Of a stretch of 64,000 nt of DNA, positions 32,757 to 41,719 are shown piece after piece. Made by a program: the position numbers and the translations under genes. The stretch comes from DASWOJ01 sp964242325. GTDB lineage: Bacteria > Pseudomonadota > Alphaproteobacteria > Acetobacterales > Acetobacteraceae. The notes beneath the pieces were generated by a model that was given only the letters and a program-made list of their open reading frames with translations, searched no databases and was not told where the DNA came from. The stretch spans positions 1-64,000 of the forward strand of contig CAXTCI010000002.1 in the NCBI GenBank assembly GCA_964242325.1, written 5' to 3'. Position 1 is the stretch's first letter. Each line of letters begins with the position of its first letter.

Positions 32757-33007
32757 TGCGTACCTTGCTGGCCCTGCTGCTGCTGTCCGGCTGCGCCCGG
32801 GAAAGCGCGCCGGACGCCACGTGCGACGTGCAGGTGGACCGCGACCCGGAGGTGCGTGCCCTGATGATGAAGGGCGCTGGCAGCGAGCACTTCAAGCTGG
32901 AAACCGACGACCTGCTGGTGCAGGCCAAGAAGCGGGCGCGGATCGCCTGCCTGCAAAAACTCGGCGTGGTGCCCCAAGGCGGGGTGGAAGCGCCCCGGCC
33001 ACAGTAA
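32753..33007 (+). CDS. Small putative lipoprotein
   Basis: Protein of 84 aa that begins MMRTLLALLLLSGCAR, a lipobox (LLSGC) with the acylated Cys at residue 14. The mature part of about 70 residues has two further cysteines (CDVQV and ARIACLQK) that could form a disulfide. No family is recognised. It is coupled to nudC by an ATGA overlap. Confidence 0.72.
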   Translation: MMRTLLALLLLSGCARESAPDATCDVQVDRDPEVRALMMKGAGSEHFKLETDDLLVQAKKRARIACLQKLGVVPQGGVEAPRPQ

Positions 33008-33056
33008 AAGGCCGGTCCGGCATCGGCGCCGGCGGCCAGAATGAACGAGGCAGGAC

Positions 33057-33920
33057 ATGCAGCATTCCACAGTGACCGCCGCCGGCACCGAGTTCCATGT
33101 CGTATCCGCCGGGTCCGGCCCGACGCTGCTGCTGCTGCATGGCTGGCCGGAATACTGGCGCACCTGGGAGCCGGTGATGCAGCGCCTCACCGAACGCTTC
33201 ACGCTGGTTGCCCCGGACCTGCGCGGCTTCGGCGAAAGCGCCAAGCCCGAGGGACCCTGGGGCGCGGAGGACCATGCGCGGGACATGATCGCCTTGATAG
33301 ATGCGCTGGGGCTGGGCCGGGTGGGTGTCGTCGGGCATGATGTCGGCGGCTCGATCATGCAGCCGCTGGCGCGCTTGGCGCCGGAGCGCCTCGCCGGCCT
33401 GTTTTTCTTCGATTTCAGCTATCCCGGCATCGGCGCCCGCATGGGGACGTCCGACCGGCTGAACGAGATCTGGTATCAGTCCTTCCACCAGATGCCGATG
33501 GCGGCCACGCTGGTCGGTGCCAGCCGCGACACGTGCCGGGCTTACATTGGCTACTTCCTCCGCCACTGGGCGCACCGCAAGGATGCGTTCGATGACGTGA
33601 TGGAAGATTGGGTGGACAACTTCCTTCGCCCCGGCAACTTGGAAGGCGGCTTTGCCTTCTACCGCGGCGCCCACGCGACGCGGATGGCAATGATTGCCGG
33701 CACGGCGCCGGTTCCGCCGCCCATTGCGCTCCCCACCTGCGTGCGCTGGGCCGAGCACGACGCGATCTTCCCGGCGGGTTGGACGGACCGACTCGGCGAG
33801 TTCTTCAGCGACCTGGACCTAGCGATCTTCCCGGGCGTCGGCCACTACCCGCACCGGGAGGACCCCGACCGTGCCGCGGCGGAAATCGCCGGGTTCTTCG
33901 GGCGGATCCTGCCGGACTGA
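33057..33920 (+). CDS. Alpha/beta-hydrolase, epoxide-hydrolase-like
   Basis: Hydrolase of 287 aa. The oxyanion-hole motif is LLLHGWPEYWRTWEP (about 24), with DLRGFGES after strand 4. The nucleophile elbow is VGHDVGGSI (Asp near residue 97), as in epoxide hydrolases and haloalkane dehalogenases rather than esterases. The late His is in GVGHYPHREDP (about 262). Start ATG 33057 follows AGGCAGGAC. Substrate unknown. Confidence 0.86.
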   Translation: MQHSTVTAAGTEFHVVSAGSGPTLLLLHGWPEYWRTWEPVMQRLTERFTLVAPDLRGFGESAKPEGPWGAEDHARDMIALIDALGLGRVGVVGHDVGGSIMQPLARLAPERLAGLFFFDFSYPGIGARMGTSDRLNEIWYQSFHQMPMAATLVGASRDTCRAYIGYFLRHWAHRKDAFDDVMEDWVDNFLRPGNLEGGFAFYRGAHATRMAMIAGTAPVPPPIALPTCVRWAEHDAIFPAGWTDRLGEFFSDLDLAIFPGVGHYPHREDPDRAAAEIAGFFGRILPD

Positions 33921-33929
33921 CGATTGTCC

Positions 33930-33953
33930 CGCCTTTCGTAGGGCGGAAAGGCG
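33930..33953. terminator. Candidate terminator hairpin
   Basis: CGCCTTTC and GAAAGGCG form a perfect 8-bp stem around an 8-nt loop ten bases after the hydrolase stop. There is no U-run, so an intrinsic terminator is only a guess. The symmetric stem could also act as a 3'-end stabiliser. Confidence 0.35.
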
Positions 33954-34246
33954 CCGAGACCGGAAGAGTATTTGCTCCTCGCCAGGGCAGGCAGCAAAAG
34001 AGGCATTGTGTTTGTTGCCTGGTTTTGCCGCTCGCCGAGGCGGGAAGCGGGTGATCATGCAGCCTCGCAGCTCCTCCGCTATCCTAGTACGCTGGCCAGT
34101 GGTGGAGGGCGCCACGTCCTACGCCATCCACGGTCTGGCGAAGAACAGGATTTTGAGGGCAGCCGCCGGTTCACGCCGCTTATCGGGCGGGAACCCCCGC
34201 CCCCGCCAGCGTTGAGCTTCGGCGCCCAACCCCGCTGGAGGCCCCT

Positions 34247-36694
34247 ATGACCGAACAGAAGCTCGACCTCGACGAGGGCCGCCAGGACCCTTACACCGGC
34301 CCCTCTGGTGGCTATGGTTCGTTGAAATCCGTCACCGAGATCCTGGTGCGCGAGCGAATTCCGGTCAAGGGCGCCCGTGCTCTGGTGCACCAGAACAAGC
34401 CCAAAGGCTTCATGTGCGTGTCTTGCGCCTGGGCCAAGCCGGCCAAGCCTCACCCTGCCGAGTTTTGCGAGAACGGCGCCAAGGCCACAGCCTGGGAGAT
34501 CACCGATAAGGCGGTGGACCAAAAGTTCTTCGCTAAGCATACGCTGACGGAGCTGGAAACCTGGCGCGACTACGACCTGGAGGAGGCTGGGCGCCTTACT
34601 CATCCTATGCGCTGGGACCCTGACAGCGACCGCTATATGCCGGTGTCATGGGAGATCGCCTTCCAGGAAATCGCCCGCGAACTGCAGGCAGTCCGTCCGG
34701 AGGAGACGGTGTTCTACACCAGTGGGCGCGCGTCGCTGGAAACTAGCTACATGTATCAGCTTTTTGCCCGCATGTACGGCAGCAACCACCTGCCCGACTG
34801 CAGCAACATGTGCCATGAAAGCAGCTCAGTCGCGTTGCCCGCCAGCATCGGCGCCGCGGTCGGCACGGCGATCCTGAGCGACTTCGACAACTGCGACCTG
34901 ATCTTCTACATTGCCCAGAACGTCGCGACCTCCAGCCCGCGCATGCTGCACCAATTGCAGGAGGCGGTGCAGCGCGGCGTGAAGATCATCACCATCAACC
35001 CGCTGCGCGAACGCGGGCTGGAGCGCTTCACCAACCCGCAAGCGCCGGACGAGATGGCGACTGGGGCGGAAACCATCATCTCGTCCCAGTATATGCAGGT
35101 GAAGAACGGCGGCGACATCGCCGCGCTATTCGGCATCTGCAAGGCCGTTATCGCCATGGACGACGCCGTTCATGCCGGGCCAAGCCTGGTCGTCGGCGAG
35201 GATGGCACTGCATCGCCGGATGACAGCCCCAGCGGCGTGGTGTTCGCCGCCGCGATGGCCGCCGCAGACAACAAGCGCGTCCTGGATTGGGAGTTCATCC
35301 ACGAGCACACCGCAGGGTTCGAGGAGTTCGCCGCCGCTGCCCGCGGCCATGACTGGGCGGAGCTGGAGCGGGTGTCCGGCCTGACCCGCGACGAGATGAC
35401 CGCGGCGGCCGTGGCCTATGTGAAGTCCAGCGCCACCCTGGGCGTTTACGGTATGGGCCTGACGCAGCACGCGATGGGCGTGGAAAACGTCCACATGGTG
35501 ACGAACCTGCTGCTGCTGCGCGGCAATATCGGCAAGCCCGGCGGCAACGTCTGCCCCGTCCGCGGCCATTCCAACGTGCAGGGCCAGCGCACCGTCGGGA
35601 TTACCGAAAAACCCGAGCTGGTGCCATTGGACCAGTTGGAAAAGCTATATGGCTTCAAGGCGCCGCGCTGGACCGGCCACAGCACCGTGGACGCCTGCAA
35701 AGCCATTGGGGACGGGGAGGTGCGGACCTTCATCGGCCTGGGCGGCAATTTCCTGCGCGCCATTCCGGAGACCGCGGCGATGGAGGCCGCCTGGCGTCGC
35801 CTGCGCTTGACGGTGCAGATCGCCACCAAGCTGAACCGCAACCACGTCGTGCACGGGGAGATCGCTTACCTGTTGCCTTGCCTTGGCCGGATCGAGAAGG
35901 ACGTGCAGGCGACGGGGCCGCAGGCTTGCAGCATGGAAAGCTCGGTCGCCCACTTCCACGGTAGCCACGGCTTGGTGGAGCCGGTCAGCAAAGACGTGCG
36001 CTCCGAGGCCTGGATCGTCGCGGGGATGGCGAAGGAGACGCTGCCGCCCAACCCCAACGTGCCCTGGGACGACTGGGTCGGCGACTACGCCAACGTGCGC
36101 GACGCCATTGAGGCGACGTATCCCGAAACCTTCAAGCGTTTCAATGAGCGTTTCCTGCAACCTGGCGGTTTTGCCCGGCCGTTGCCGGCGCGGGAGCGCA
36201 AGTGGGTTACGCGCTCCGGCAAGGCGAACTTCATTACGCCGGACCGGCTGTTCGCAGGGATCGAGGCGGTCGGCGACACGGCAAACGTGCTGCAACTGGC
36301 GACCCTGCGGTCCAACGACCAGTTCAACACGACGGTCTATGGCTACACCGACCGGTTCCGCGGGATAGAGGGCACCCGCCACATCATCTTCATGAACCCG
36401 GCCGACATTGCCCGCCTGGGCCTGGCTGGCGGAGACGCCGTGGATCTGACGCCGGCGATCGCGGACGACGGACACGAGCGCGTGGTGCGCGGCTTGCAGG
36501 TGGTGCCATACAACATTCCAGAGGGCTGCGCCGGAGCTTACTTCCCAGAGTGTAACCCGCTGTTCCCGCTGTGGCACCATGACAAGCAGAGCAAGGTGCC
36601 GGGCTACAAGGCGTTGCCGGTGCGGGTGGTGCGCTCGGCAACGGGGCGGGTGCCGACGCGGGATCATGACGGGCTGCAGGCGGCGGCGGAGTAG
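34247..36694 (+). CDS. FdhF/YdeP-family molybdopterin oxidoreductase
   Basis: Molybdenum/bis-MGD enzyme of 815 aa, related to formate dehydrogenase alpha chains. The N-terminal cluster region has only CVSCAWAKP plus a distant Cys (EFCENG), as in the YdeP branch, and not the full four-cysteine motif of FdhF. MGD-binding segments are visible as VFYTSGRASLETSYMYQLFA (about 155), IFYIAQN, GMGLTQHAMGVENVHMVTNL (about 403) with RGNIGKPGGNVCPVRGHSNV, and the C-terminal domain SNDQFNTTVYGYTDRFRGI (about 685). YdeP-type proteins are linked to acid resistance in enterobacteria; the substrate is unsettled. About 320 bp upstream are non-coding apart from the hairpin. Confidence 0.9.
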   Translation: MTEQKLDLDEGRQDPYTGPSGGYGSLKSVTEILVRERIPVKGARALVHQNKPKGFMCVSCAWAKPAKPHPAEFCENGAKATAWEITDKAVDQKFFAKHTLTELETWRDYDLEEAGRLTHPMRWDPDSDRYMPVSWEIAFQEIARELQAVRPEETVFYTSGRASLETSYMYQLFARMYGSNHLPDCSNMCHESSSVALPASIGAAVGTAILSDFDNCDLIFYIAQNVATSSPRMLHQLQEAVQRGVKIITINPLRERGLERFTNPQAPDEMATGAETIISSQYMQVKNGGDIAALFGICKAVIAMDDAVHAGPSLVVGEDGTASPDDSPSGVVFAAAMAAADNKRVLDWEFIHEHTAGFEEFAAAARGHDWAELERVSGLTRDEMTAAAVAYVKSSATLGVYGMGLTQHAMGVENVHMVTNLLLLRGNIGKPGGNVCPVRGHSNVQGQRTVGITEKPELVPLDQLEKLYGFKAPRWTGHSTVDACKAIGDGEVRTFIGLGGNFLRAIPETAAMEAAWRRLRLTVQIATKLNRNHVVHGEIAYLLPCLGRIEKDVQATGPQACSMESSVAHFHGSHGLVEPVSKDVRSEAWIVAGMAKETLPPNPNVPWDDWVGDYANVRDAIEATYPETFKRFNERFLQPGGFARPLPARERKWVTRSGKANFITPDRLFAGIEAVGDTANVLQLATLRSNDQFNTTVYGYTDRFRGIEGTRHIIFMNPADIARLGLAGGDAVDLTPAIADDGHERVVRGLQVVPYNIPEGCAGAYFPECNPLFPLWHHDKQSKVPGYKALPVRVVRSATGRVPTRDHDGLQAAAE

Positions 36695-37046
36695 GGCGGA
36701 ACTCCGCGCTCCCTCCTTGGGCCTAAGCAGGACATTCATCGCTGGCAGACGTCCTGCTGCACCGAAGGTATGACGGGCGTCGTCGTCACCCCTGTTGCTC
36801 GGTCGGATGCCATGGATCTGATCCAAGTCAGCATCGCAAGCTGCGGCTATCACCCGCCTAGGATGTAGCCGTTCACAGACCAGGCGTGCTGCGGTCCTAG
36901 GTGAGGGGTCGTGTCCTGCTGTCCACCGGACGCAGAGGAACTGCCTCGCCTACGGAACGGAGCCGCAGCCCAGATGCGTTGCTGCCCTAGGAACCCCTGC
37001 CCCCGCCGAAGCGTCCTGCCGGGGCAGGGCCGGCAGGGGACCAAGG
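36695..37046. other. Non-coding gap
   Basis: About 350 bp between the molybdoenzyme gene and the DUF808 gene. No frame with family character, RNA gene or repeat was recognised. Confidence 0.45.
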
Positions 37047-37997
37047 GTGAGCACAGGATTGATCGCGTTGCTGGACGACATCGCCGGGCTGGCGAAGGTC
37101 GCCGCGGCGACGCTCGATGATGCCGCAGGCCAGGCGGCGCGGGCCGGCGCCAAGGCAGCGGGGGTGGTGATAGACGACGCCGCGATGACGCCTACCTACG
37201 TCACCGGCTTCGCTCCCAGCCGCGAATTGCCCATCGTCGGCAAGATCGCGCTGGGATCGCTGAAGAACAAGCTACTGTATCTGTTGCCGGCGGCATTGCT
37301 GCTCAGCCTCGTGGCGCCGTGGGCCATTACGCCGATGCTGATGGCCGGCGGCGTTTACCTGTGTTTCGAGGGTGCGGAGAAGATCCTGCACGCCTTGCGC
37401 CCGCATCGGGAGACCCATGCGGCAGCAACGGCGCCGGTGGACGCCAAGACGTTCGAGGACCAGAAAGTACGCAGCGCCATCCAGACCGACCTGATCCTGT
37501 CGGCCGAGATCATGGCGATTACGCTTGGCGCCGTGCCGGAGTCCGCTTTTGCCGTGCAGGCGGCGGTGCTGGCGGTGGTGGGAACGGGGATCACTGGGCT
37601 GGTATATGGCGGCGTGGCGCTGATCGTGAAGGCGGACGACGCCGGGCTGGCGCTGTCCCGGGTGGGATGGCCTCCTGTGCGCGCGGTGGGCCGTGCATTG
37701 GTGGTGGGAATGCCTCCTTTCCTGCATGTGCTGTCGGTGGTTGGGACGGCGGCGATGATTTGGGTCGGCGGCGGCATCCTGCTGCATGGGCTGGAGGTGC
37801 TGGGTCTGCCCGGCCCGGCCCATGCCGCGCACGCCCTGGCTGCGGCTGCTGCAGGGACGGTGCCGGCAGGGGAGGCTGTGGTCGAATGGCTGGTAGGGGC
37901 GGCGGTGTCGGGGGTGGTGGGCCTAACCGTAGGCGCTGCGGCCATCCCGTTGGCGCAACGGGTCGTTGCGCCGTTGCTGCGCCTGGTGCGACGGTAG
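37047..37997 (+). CDS. DUF808 (YedI-like) inner-membrane protein
   Basis: Membrane protein of 316 aa with the characteristic start GLIALLDDIAGLAKVAAATL, the DDAAMTPTYVTGFAPSRELP segment (about 45-65) and several helices from residue 75 on (ALLLSLVAPWAITPMLMAGG; a final VVGLTVGAAAIPLAQ). E. coli YedI belongs to this family; function is unknown, possibly transport. GTG 37047 is used as the start; its leader is poor in ribosome binding signal. Confidence 0.88.
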   Translation: MSTGLIALLDDIAGLAKVAAATLDDAAGQAARAGAKAAGVVIDDAAMTPTYVTGFAPSRELPIVGKIALGSLKNKLLYLLPAALLLSLVAPWAITPMLMAGGVYLCFEGAEKILHALRPHRETHAAATAPVDAKTFEDQKVRSAIQTDLILSAEIMAITLGAVPESAFAVQAAVLAVVGTGITGLVYGGVALIVKADDAGLALSRVGWPPVRAVGRALVVGMPPFLHVLSVVGTAAMIWVGGGILLHGLEVLGLPGPAHAAHALAAAAAGTVPAGEAVVEWLVGAAVSGVVGLTVGAAAIPLAQRVVAPLLRLVRR

Positions 37998-38164
37998 AGG
38001 CAGGTGATACCGCAATCGGCTGTTTCTTGGTGCTGAATCTGATGCGCTAAGTGTGAGGGCGTGTGGCAGTCAGTACGGCCAAGCCAGGAAATGCGGCGCT
38101 TGTTCGGTCAGCGCCCTGATGGCGGCGGAAACCACCTGGCTCAACGGCCTCTTTGACCCGACAT

Positions 38165-38220
38165 CTGGAAAGGCGGTGGTGGAGCTGAGGAGAATCGAAC
38201 CCCTGATCTCCTCGTTGCGA
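38165..38220. repeat. Left att-like copy: truncated 3' half of tRNA-Ala
   Basis: 56 bp nearly identical (3 mismatches) to 40247-40302. Read on the minus strand it runs from the anticodon loop (TCGCAA) through the T-arm and acceptor strand to CCA and 12 bp beyond. Sequence on both sides of the repeat is unrelated. A tRNA 3' half duplicated in direct orientation and ending at the anticodon loop is the usual footprint of tyrosine-integrase elements. Confidence 0.8.
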
Positions 38221-38877
38221 GGAATAGGTGCACGCCCTGCTGGCCCAAAGCGGATTGGTCCAGCCGGTATGAGCGATTACGACGGTGAGCGCCGCCAGGG
38301 CCGTCCAGGTATTGGACGCTCGAAAGCGTGCGGTTCGTTTGCATGGCCGCATCGTCTGCCGTCCACTGCGCGTCGGCGATTCAGGGAATGTAATGAGATG
38401 TTGTCCCGCTGCCTCTCCTCCGCCCGCATGGGTTTACGCACCGCCTAGCGCCGGACGCGGTAGGAATGCGCTGGGAGCGGACGGGGCAAGGCTGACGTTG
38501 TACCGCCGAAGCGAAGCGCCGTGCGGTGGATCAGTCCTGGCGTGGATGCTGGCCTGACAGTCATCCCGTAGGCCAAAGCCGCCGACACCAGGCCACCCGT
38601 GCTGAGGCTGGTGGCATGAAAGCAGTAGGATTTCCTCAAGCCGAACTTTGCGCCGCGGGTCATCGAGGGCGGTCAGCAACTCAATATTGAGGACGCAGTT
38701 AACAACATACTATGGTAGTGTGACTAACCTTTACTAAGTACAATCTAGAAAAAAATCCTCTCGTTTTCGTGAGCCTTTGCTGATATATTTGCTCATATCA
38801 CCGGCACAGGCCTATCTCAAGGCGTCGGTGACTGAGAGGCGCTTGCCCTCCCGCCTTATACGGCACGGAGAGCTACA

Positions 38878-39081
38878 ATGCCCGATTATCGCATCTACCT
38901 GCTTCATGACAATGAGCACATTGCCAGCGGCGCTGGCGCGACTTGCGACGACGACCAGGACGCATGCGTGCAGGCGCAGCAAATGCTCGACGGCAGCAGC
39001 TACAACCAGGCCGAGGTCTGGATCGGCACCAGATGCGTCGGTAAGGTTGCAGCAGCGTCCTTGCCCATCGGCCCTAACTAG
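38878..39081 (+). CDS. Small hypothetical protein of an alphaproteobacterial type
   Basis: Protein of 67 aa beginning MPDYRIYLLHDNEHI, with DDDQDACVQAQQML in the middle and AEVWIGTRCVGKV near the end. This recalls short YR-x-YFLD...ELW-type proteins that are common and uncharacterised in alphaproteobacteria. GGAGAGCTACA before ATG is a good ribosome binding site. It is cargo of the tRNA-bounded segment. Confidence 0.6.
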   Translation: MPDYRIYLLHDNEHIASGAGATCDDDQDACVQAQQMLDGSSYNQAEVWIGTRCVGKVAAASLPIGPN

Positions 39082-39159
39082 GCCTCTGGCACTCCCCCGG
39101 CTGCTCGCGATCCGGCCCAACTTGACCTTGAGAAGGTCATAAGCACGCGCCTTGAGCGG

Positions 39160-39420
39160 CTAGGTCACTGGTGAGGAGCCTTTGAGTTCCTCATCCGGCA
39201 CATACGACGCGCCAGGGCGCGCCATTGCTGCCTCCGCTAGCTCCCGGAGCAGCCGTTCAGCCACTTCTTGCGGTTCCGCATCGTTCAGCTTCGCCGATGC
39301 TTCTCCGAAGTCGGCACTGGTCAGCAGCACCGTATCCCCCTCGACGTCATAATTTCCCATAACCGAGGTGCCGCGAACTTTGATGCGGACGTCGGTTTCA
39401 AGACCGCCAGAGGTGCCCAT
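39160..39420 (-). CDS. Small hypothetical protein
   Basis: Protein of 86 aa, not recognised. The first half alternates strands (TDVRIKVRGTSVMGNYDVEG) and the second half is a helix (EPQEVAERLLRELAEAAM). AAGGAGCAGGCACC in front of ATG is a strong ribosome binding site, and the AT-richer stretch 39430-39500 behind it probably holds the promoter. It lies inside the tRNA-bounded segment. Confidence 0.6.
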   Translation of the reverse strand: MGTSGGLETDVRIKVRGTSVMGNYDVEGDTVLLTSADFGEASAKLNDAEPQEVAERLLRELAEAAMARPGASYVPDEELKGSSPVT

Positions 39421-40246
39421 GGTGCCTGCTCCTTGCTATCGAGTATTGTGAACTCGTTCACAAAACCCGATAAAACACAGTTCGGTGTTTCATTGTTGCC
39501 ATAATCCCGTCCTCGACTCCTGGCGCTTGCCGGGCTGCTCGTGGTCCAGCCCCTGCCGCGCCCGGTCCGCCTCTCGCGCCTGGTGCCGGCGTCCTCCACC
39601 CGGTTCCCGCGCCATCCTGCCTCACAACATAGGCCTTGCCGGACGCGGCGGGCAGCTTCCTAGGCAGCCTGATTCGGGGTCTGCGCCGTCCGGCTGGCAC
39701 TCTGCCGCGCCGCGTCGCATGCGGCCCACATGACGATGGCTGCGGCTTGGTGCTGCTTCAACCCTCGCGGCTTATCCCGCGCGTGCCGGTCAGGACGTTG
39801 GGGGCCGAAGCGGCGGAGGTCTGAGTTAACACTCCATATCCCAATCAGACGTTTCCTGCCGTGCCTACTCCAGATGTCGGTGCCATAGTTAATGTCGACC
39901 CAGCGTCCATGTTGTGGTTCATGCTACCCTGGCGTCTGACCTCTGGGAGGTGGCGCCAGGACCAATCCCCGCCCTATGAGGGTGGCCTGTTATAGGACAG
40001 GGAGTGCTACCCGGGCACTGTTCCCATCTCCAATCGCGCCTTCCTCGACAACGAAGCCGAGGGCTGGCGATGGCGCGCCATCCGGGTTTGGGGGCGGAGG
40101 TTGCACGTTTGAGCAGGGTCAGAGGGTGTTGCTGGCCATTCTGGCTGGGTTCTGCAAAACCGTGCGCCGCTAAGGAACGTCATCCCATGGGGTGCGCTGA
40201 CGTTTTCGGATAGTTGCGTATACGATCCAGGCTAGCTGTTAACCCA

Positions 40247-40302
40247 CTGGAAAGGCGGTGGTGGAGCTGAGGGGAATCGAACCCCTGACCTCCTCATTGC
40301 GA
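40247..40302. repeat. Right att-like copy, inside the intact tRNA-Ala gene
   Basis: Direct-repeat partner of 38165-38220. It overlaps the 3' half of tRNA-Ala plus 12 bp downstream, so excision between the copies would leave one intact tRNA gene. Confidence 0.8.
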
Positions 40303-40334
40303 ACGAGGCGCTCTCCCAACTGAGCTACAGCCCC
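40259..40334 (-). tRNA. tRNA-Ala (anticodon CGC)
   Basis: 76-nt cloverleaf on the minus strand, beginning GGGGCTGTAGCTCAG and ending with encoded CCA. Anticodon stem CCTCG/TGAGG encloses loop TTCGCAA (anticodon CGC), the T-arm is AGGGGTTCGATTCCCCT, and the acceptor stem GGGGCTG pairs with CAGCTCC with one G-T. It decodes GCG alanine codons. Confidence 0.95.
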
Positions 40335-40469
40335 GCCGTTCCAGGCGGCGGAACATGACGTCGGCGGCGCCCCAAGTCAAGGTGCGGCCGCCCGGTTGCA
40401 CCACAAGGGACGCATCGGTAGGGTCCGCCGCGTCCGGCCCTCCGGACACCCTCCAGGAGGCCGCCCAAC

Positions 40470-40784
40470 GTGATCCCCGCCCTGTTCGAGTTGTGCTTCT
40501 ACATCATCCAACTGCTCATCTGGGCGTTGATCCTCAACGCCGTGTTCAGCACCCTGGCGTCGTTCGGCGTCATAGACACCCGCAACCGCCTGGTCTGGGT
40601 CATCGGCGACTTCCTGAACCGCGTTACCGAGCCGATGCTGCGGCCGATCCGCGGCGTGCTGCCGAATTTCGGCAACATAGACCTCAGCCCGCTCGTGGCC
40701 ATCCTGCTGCTGCAGTTCGTCGCCACCCCGGCGCTGCGCACCCTCGCCCGAGGCGTCATCTCCGGCTACTGGTCGCTGATGTAG
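40470..40784 (+). CDS. YggT-family membrane protein
   Basis: Protein of 104 aa with two hydrophobic segments (residues about 5-30 and 72-95) separated by the family stretch LNRVTEPMLRPIRGVLPNFG. The family is linked to osmotic or cell-envelope roles and may aid membrane-protein folding. It starts at GTG after CCAGGAGGCCGCCCAAC. It is followed by folD after 2 bp, a conserved pairing in alphaproteobacteria. Confidence 0.9.
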   Translation: MIPALFELCFYIIQLLIWALILNAVFSTLASFGVIDTRNRLVWVIGDFLNRVTEPMLRPIRGVLPNFGNIDLSPLVAILLLQFVATPALRTLARGVISGYWSLM

Positions 40785-40786
40785 TC

Positions 40787-41629
40787 ATGCCGGCCCGCAT
40801 CATTGACGGCAAGGCCGTAGCCGCCACGCTGCGCGCCGAGGTTGCTGCACGCGCCGCCGCCCTGCCCTATCGCCCCGGCCTCGTCGTCGTGCTCGTCGGC
40901 GACAACCCGGCCAGCACCGTTTACGTTCGCAACAAGGATCGTGCGGCGCAGCAGGCCGGCATCGCCGCCCGCACCATCCGCCTGCCGGCGTCCGTTGCCG
41001 CGGCGGAGCTGATGGAGGTGATCGCCGGGCTGAACGCGGACGACGCAGTGGACGGCATCCTGGTGCAGCTTCCGCTGCCCGAGGCCATCCCGCCCCGCCC
41101 GGTGCTGGAGGCGATTGACCCGGCCAAGGACGTGGACGGCTTCCATCCCATCAACGTCGGCCGGCTGCAGGACGGGCTGCCGGTGCTGGCGCCTTGTACA
41201 CCGTCAGGCGTCATGCGCCTGCTGGAGTCGCACCGCATACCGTTGCGCGGGGCGCGGGCCGTGGTGCTGGGACGCTCCGCCATCGTCGGCAAGCCGATGG
41301 CGCTGCTGCTGCTGGCCGCCGACGCCACGGTGACGGTCGCGCACTCACGCACGCAGGACTTGGCGGAGGAGTGCCGCCGGGCCGACGTGCTGGTGGCCGC
41401 CGTGGGCCGTCCGGAGTTGGTGCGCGGCGATTGGATCAAGCCTGGCGCCACCGTGATTGACGTGGGCGTCAACCGCTTGGCCGATGGGCGCCTGGCCGGC
41501 GACTGCGCCTTTGACGAGTGCGCGGCAGTGGCCGGCGCCATTACCCCCGTGCCCGGCGGGGTCGGTCCGATGACCATCGCCTGCCTGCTGGACAACACGG
41601 TGCGGGCGGCGGTGACGCGGCGGGGCTGA
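40787..41629 (+). CDS. folD: Methylenetetrahydrofolate dehydrogenase/cyclohydrolase FolD
   Basis: Bifunctional cytosolic enzyme of one-carbon metabolism, interconverting 5,10-methylene- and 10-formyl-tetrahydrofolate. The 280-aa protein has YVRNKDRAAQQAGI with the catalytic Lys (about 55), DGILVQLPLPE (about 92), PCTPSGVMRLLE, the NADP site GRSAIVGKPMALLL (about 163) and PGGVGPMTIACLL near the end. ATG 40787 is 2 bp after the YggT stop. Confidence 0.96.
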   Translation: MPARIIDGKAVAATLRAEVAARAAALPYRPGLVVVLVGDNPASTVYVRNKDRAAQQAGIAARTIRLPASVAAAELMEVIAGLNADDAVDGILVQLPLPEAIPPRPVLEAIDPAKDVDGFHPINVGRLQDGLPVLAPCTPSGVMRLLESHRIPLRGARAVVLGRSAIVGKPMALLLLAADATVTVAHSRTQDLAEECRRADVLVAAVGRPELVRGDWIKPGATVIDVGVNRLADGRLAGDCAFDECAAVAGAITPVPGGVGPMTIACLLDNTVRAAVTRRG

Positions 41630-41719
41630 TAGGTGCTTGCTTGATGTAGGGTGGGTGCGGCGCAGCGCCTTCCTTGGGCTGGTCCTGCGTTGCGGCGGGA
41701 GGCGCTACGCTTTCCCGCC

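Larger units (their letters stand above)
38221..40246. other. Putative remnant of an integrated element
   Basis: The 2.0 kb between the tRNA-derived repeats has only two convincing genes (38878-39081 and 39160-39420). Parts are poorer in GC than the rest, notably 38680-38780, which contains the palindrome CTCAATATTGAG and an A-run. 38221-38877 and 39421-40246 show no recognisable gene, integrase or transposase. It reads as a decayed island or a minimal satellite. Confidence 0.55.

Noticed and set aside
38434..38679. Minus-strand frame starting MLTALDDPRRKVRLEEILLL inside the island
   Set aside because: No ribosome binding site, composition typical of chance frames, and no recognised family.
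39458..39700. Minus-strand Arg/Gly-rich frames right of the 86-aa gene
   Set aside because: Two frames overlap with similar composition and neither has a convincing ribosome binding site or domain.
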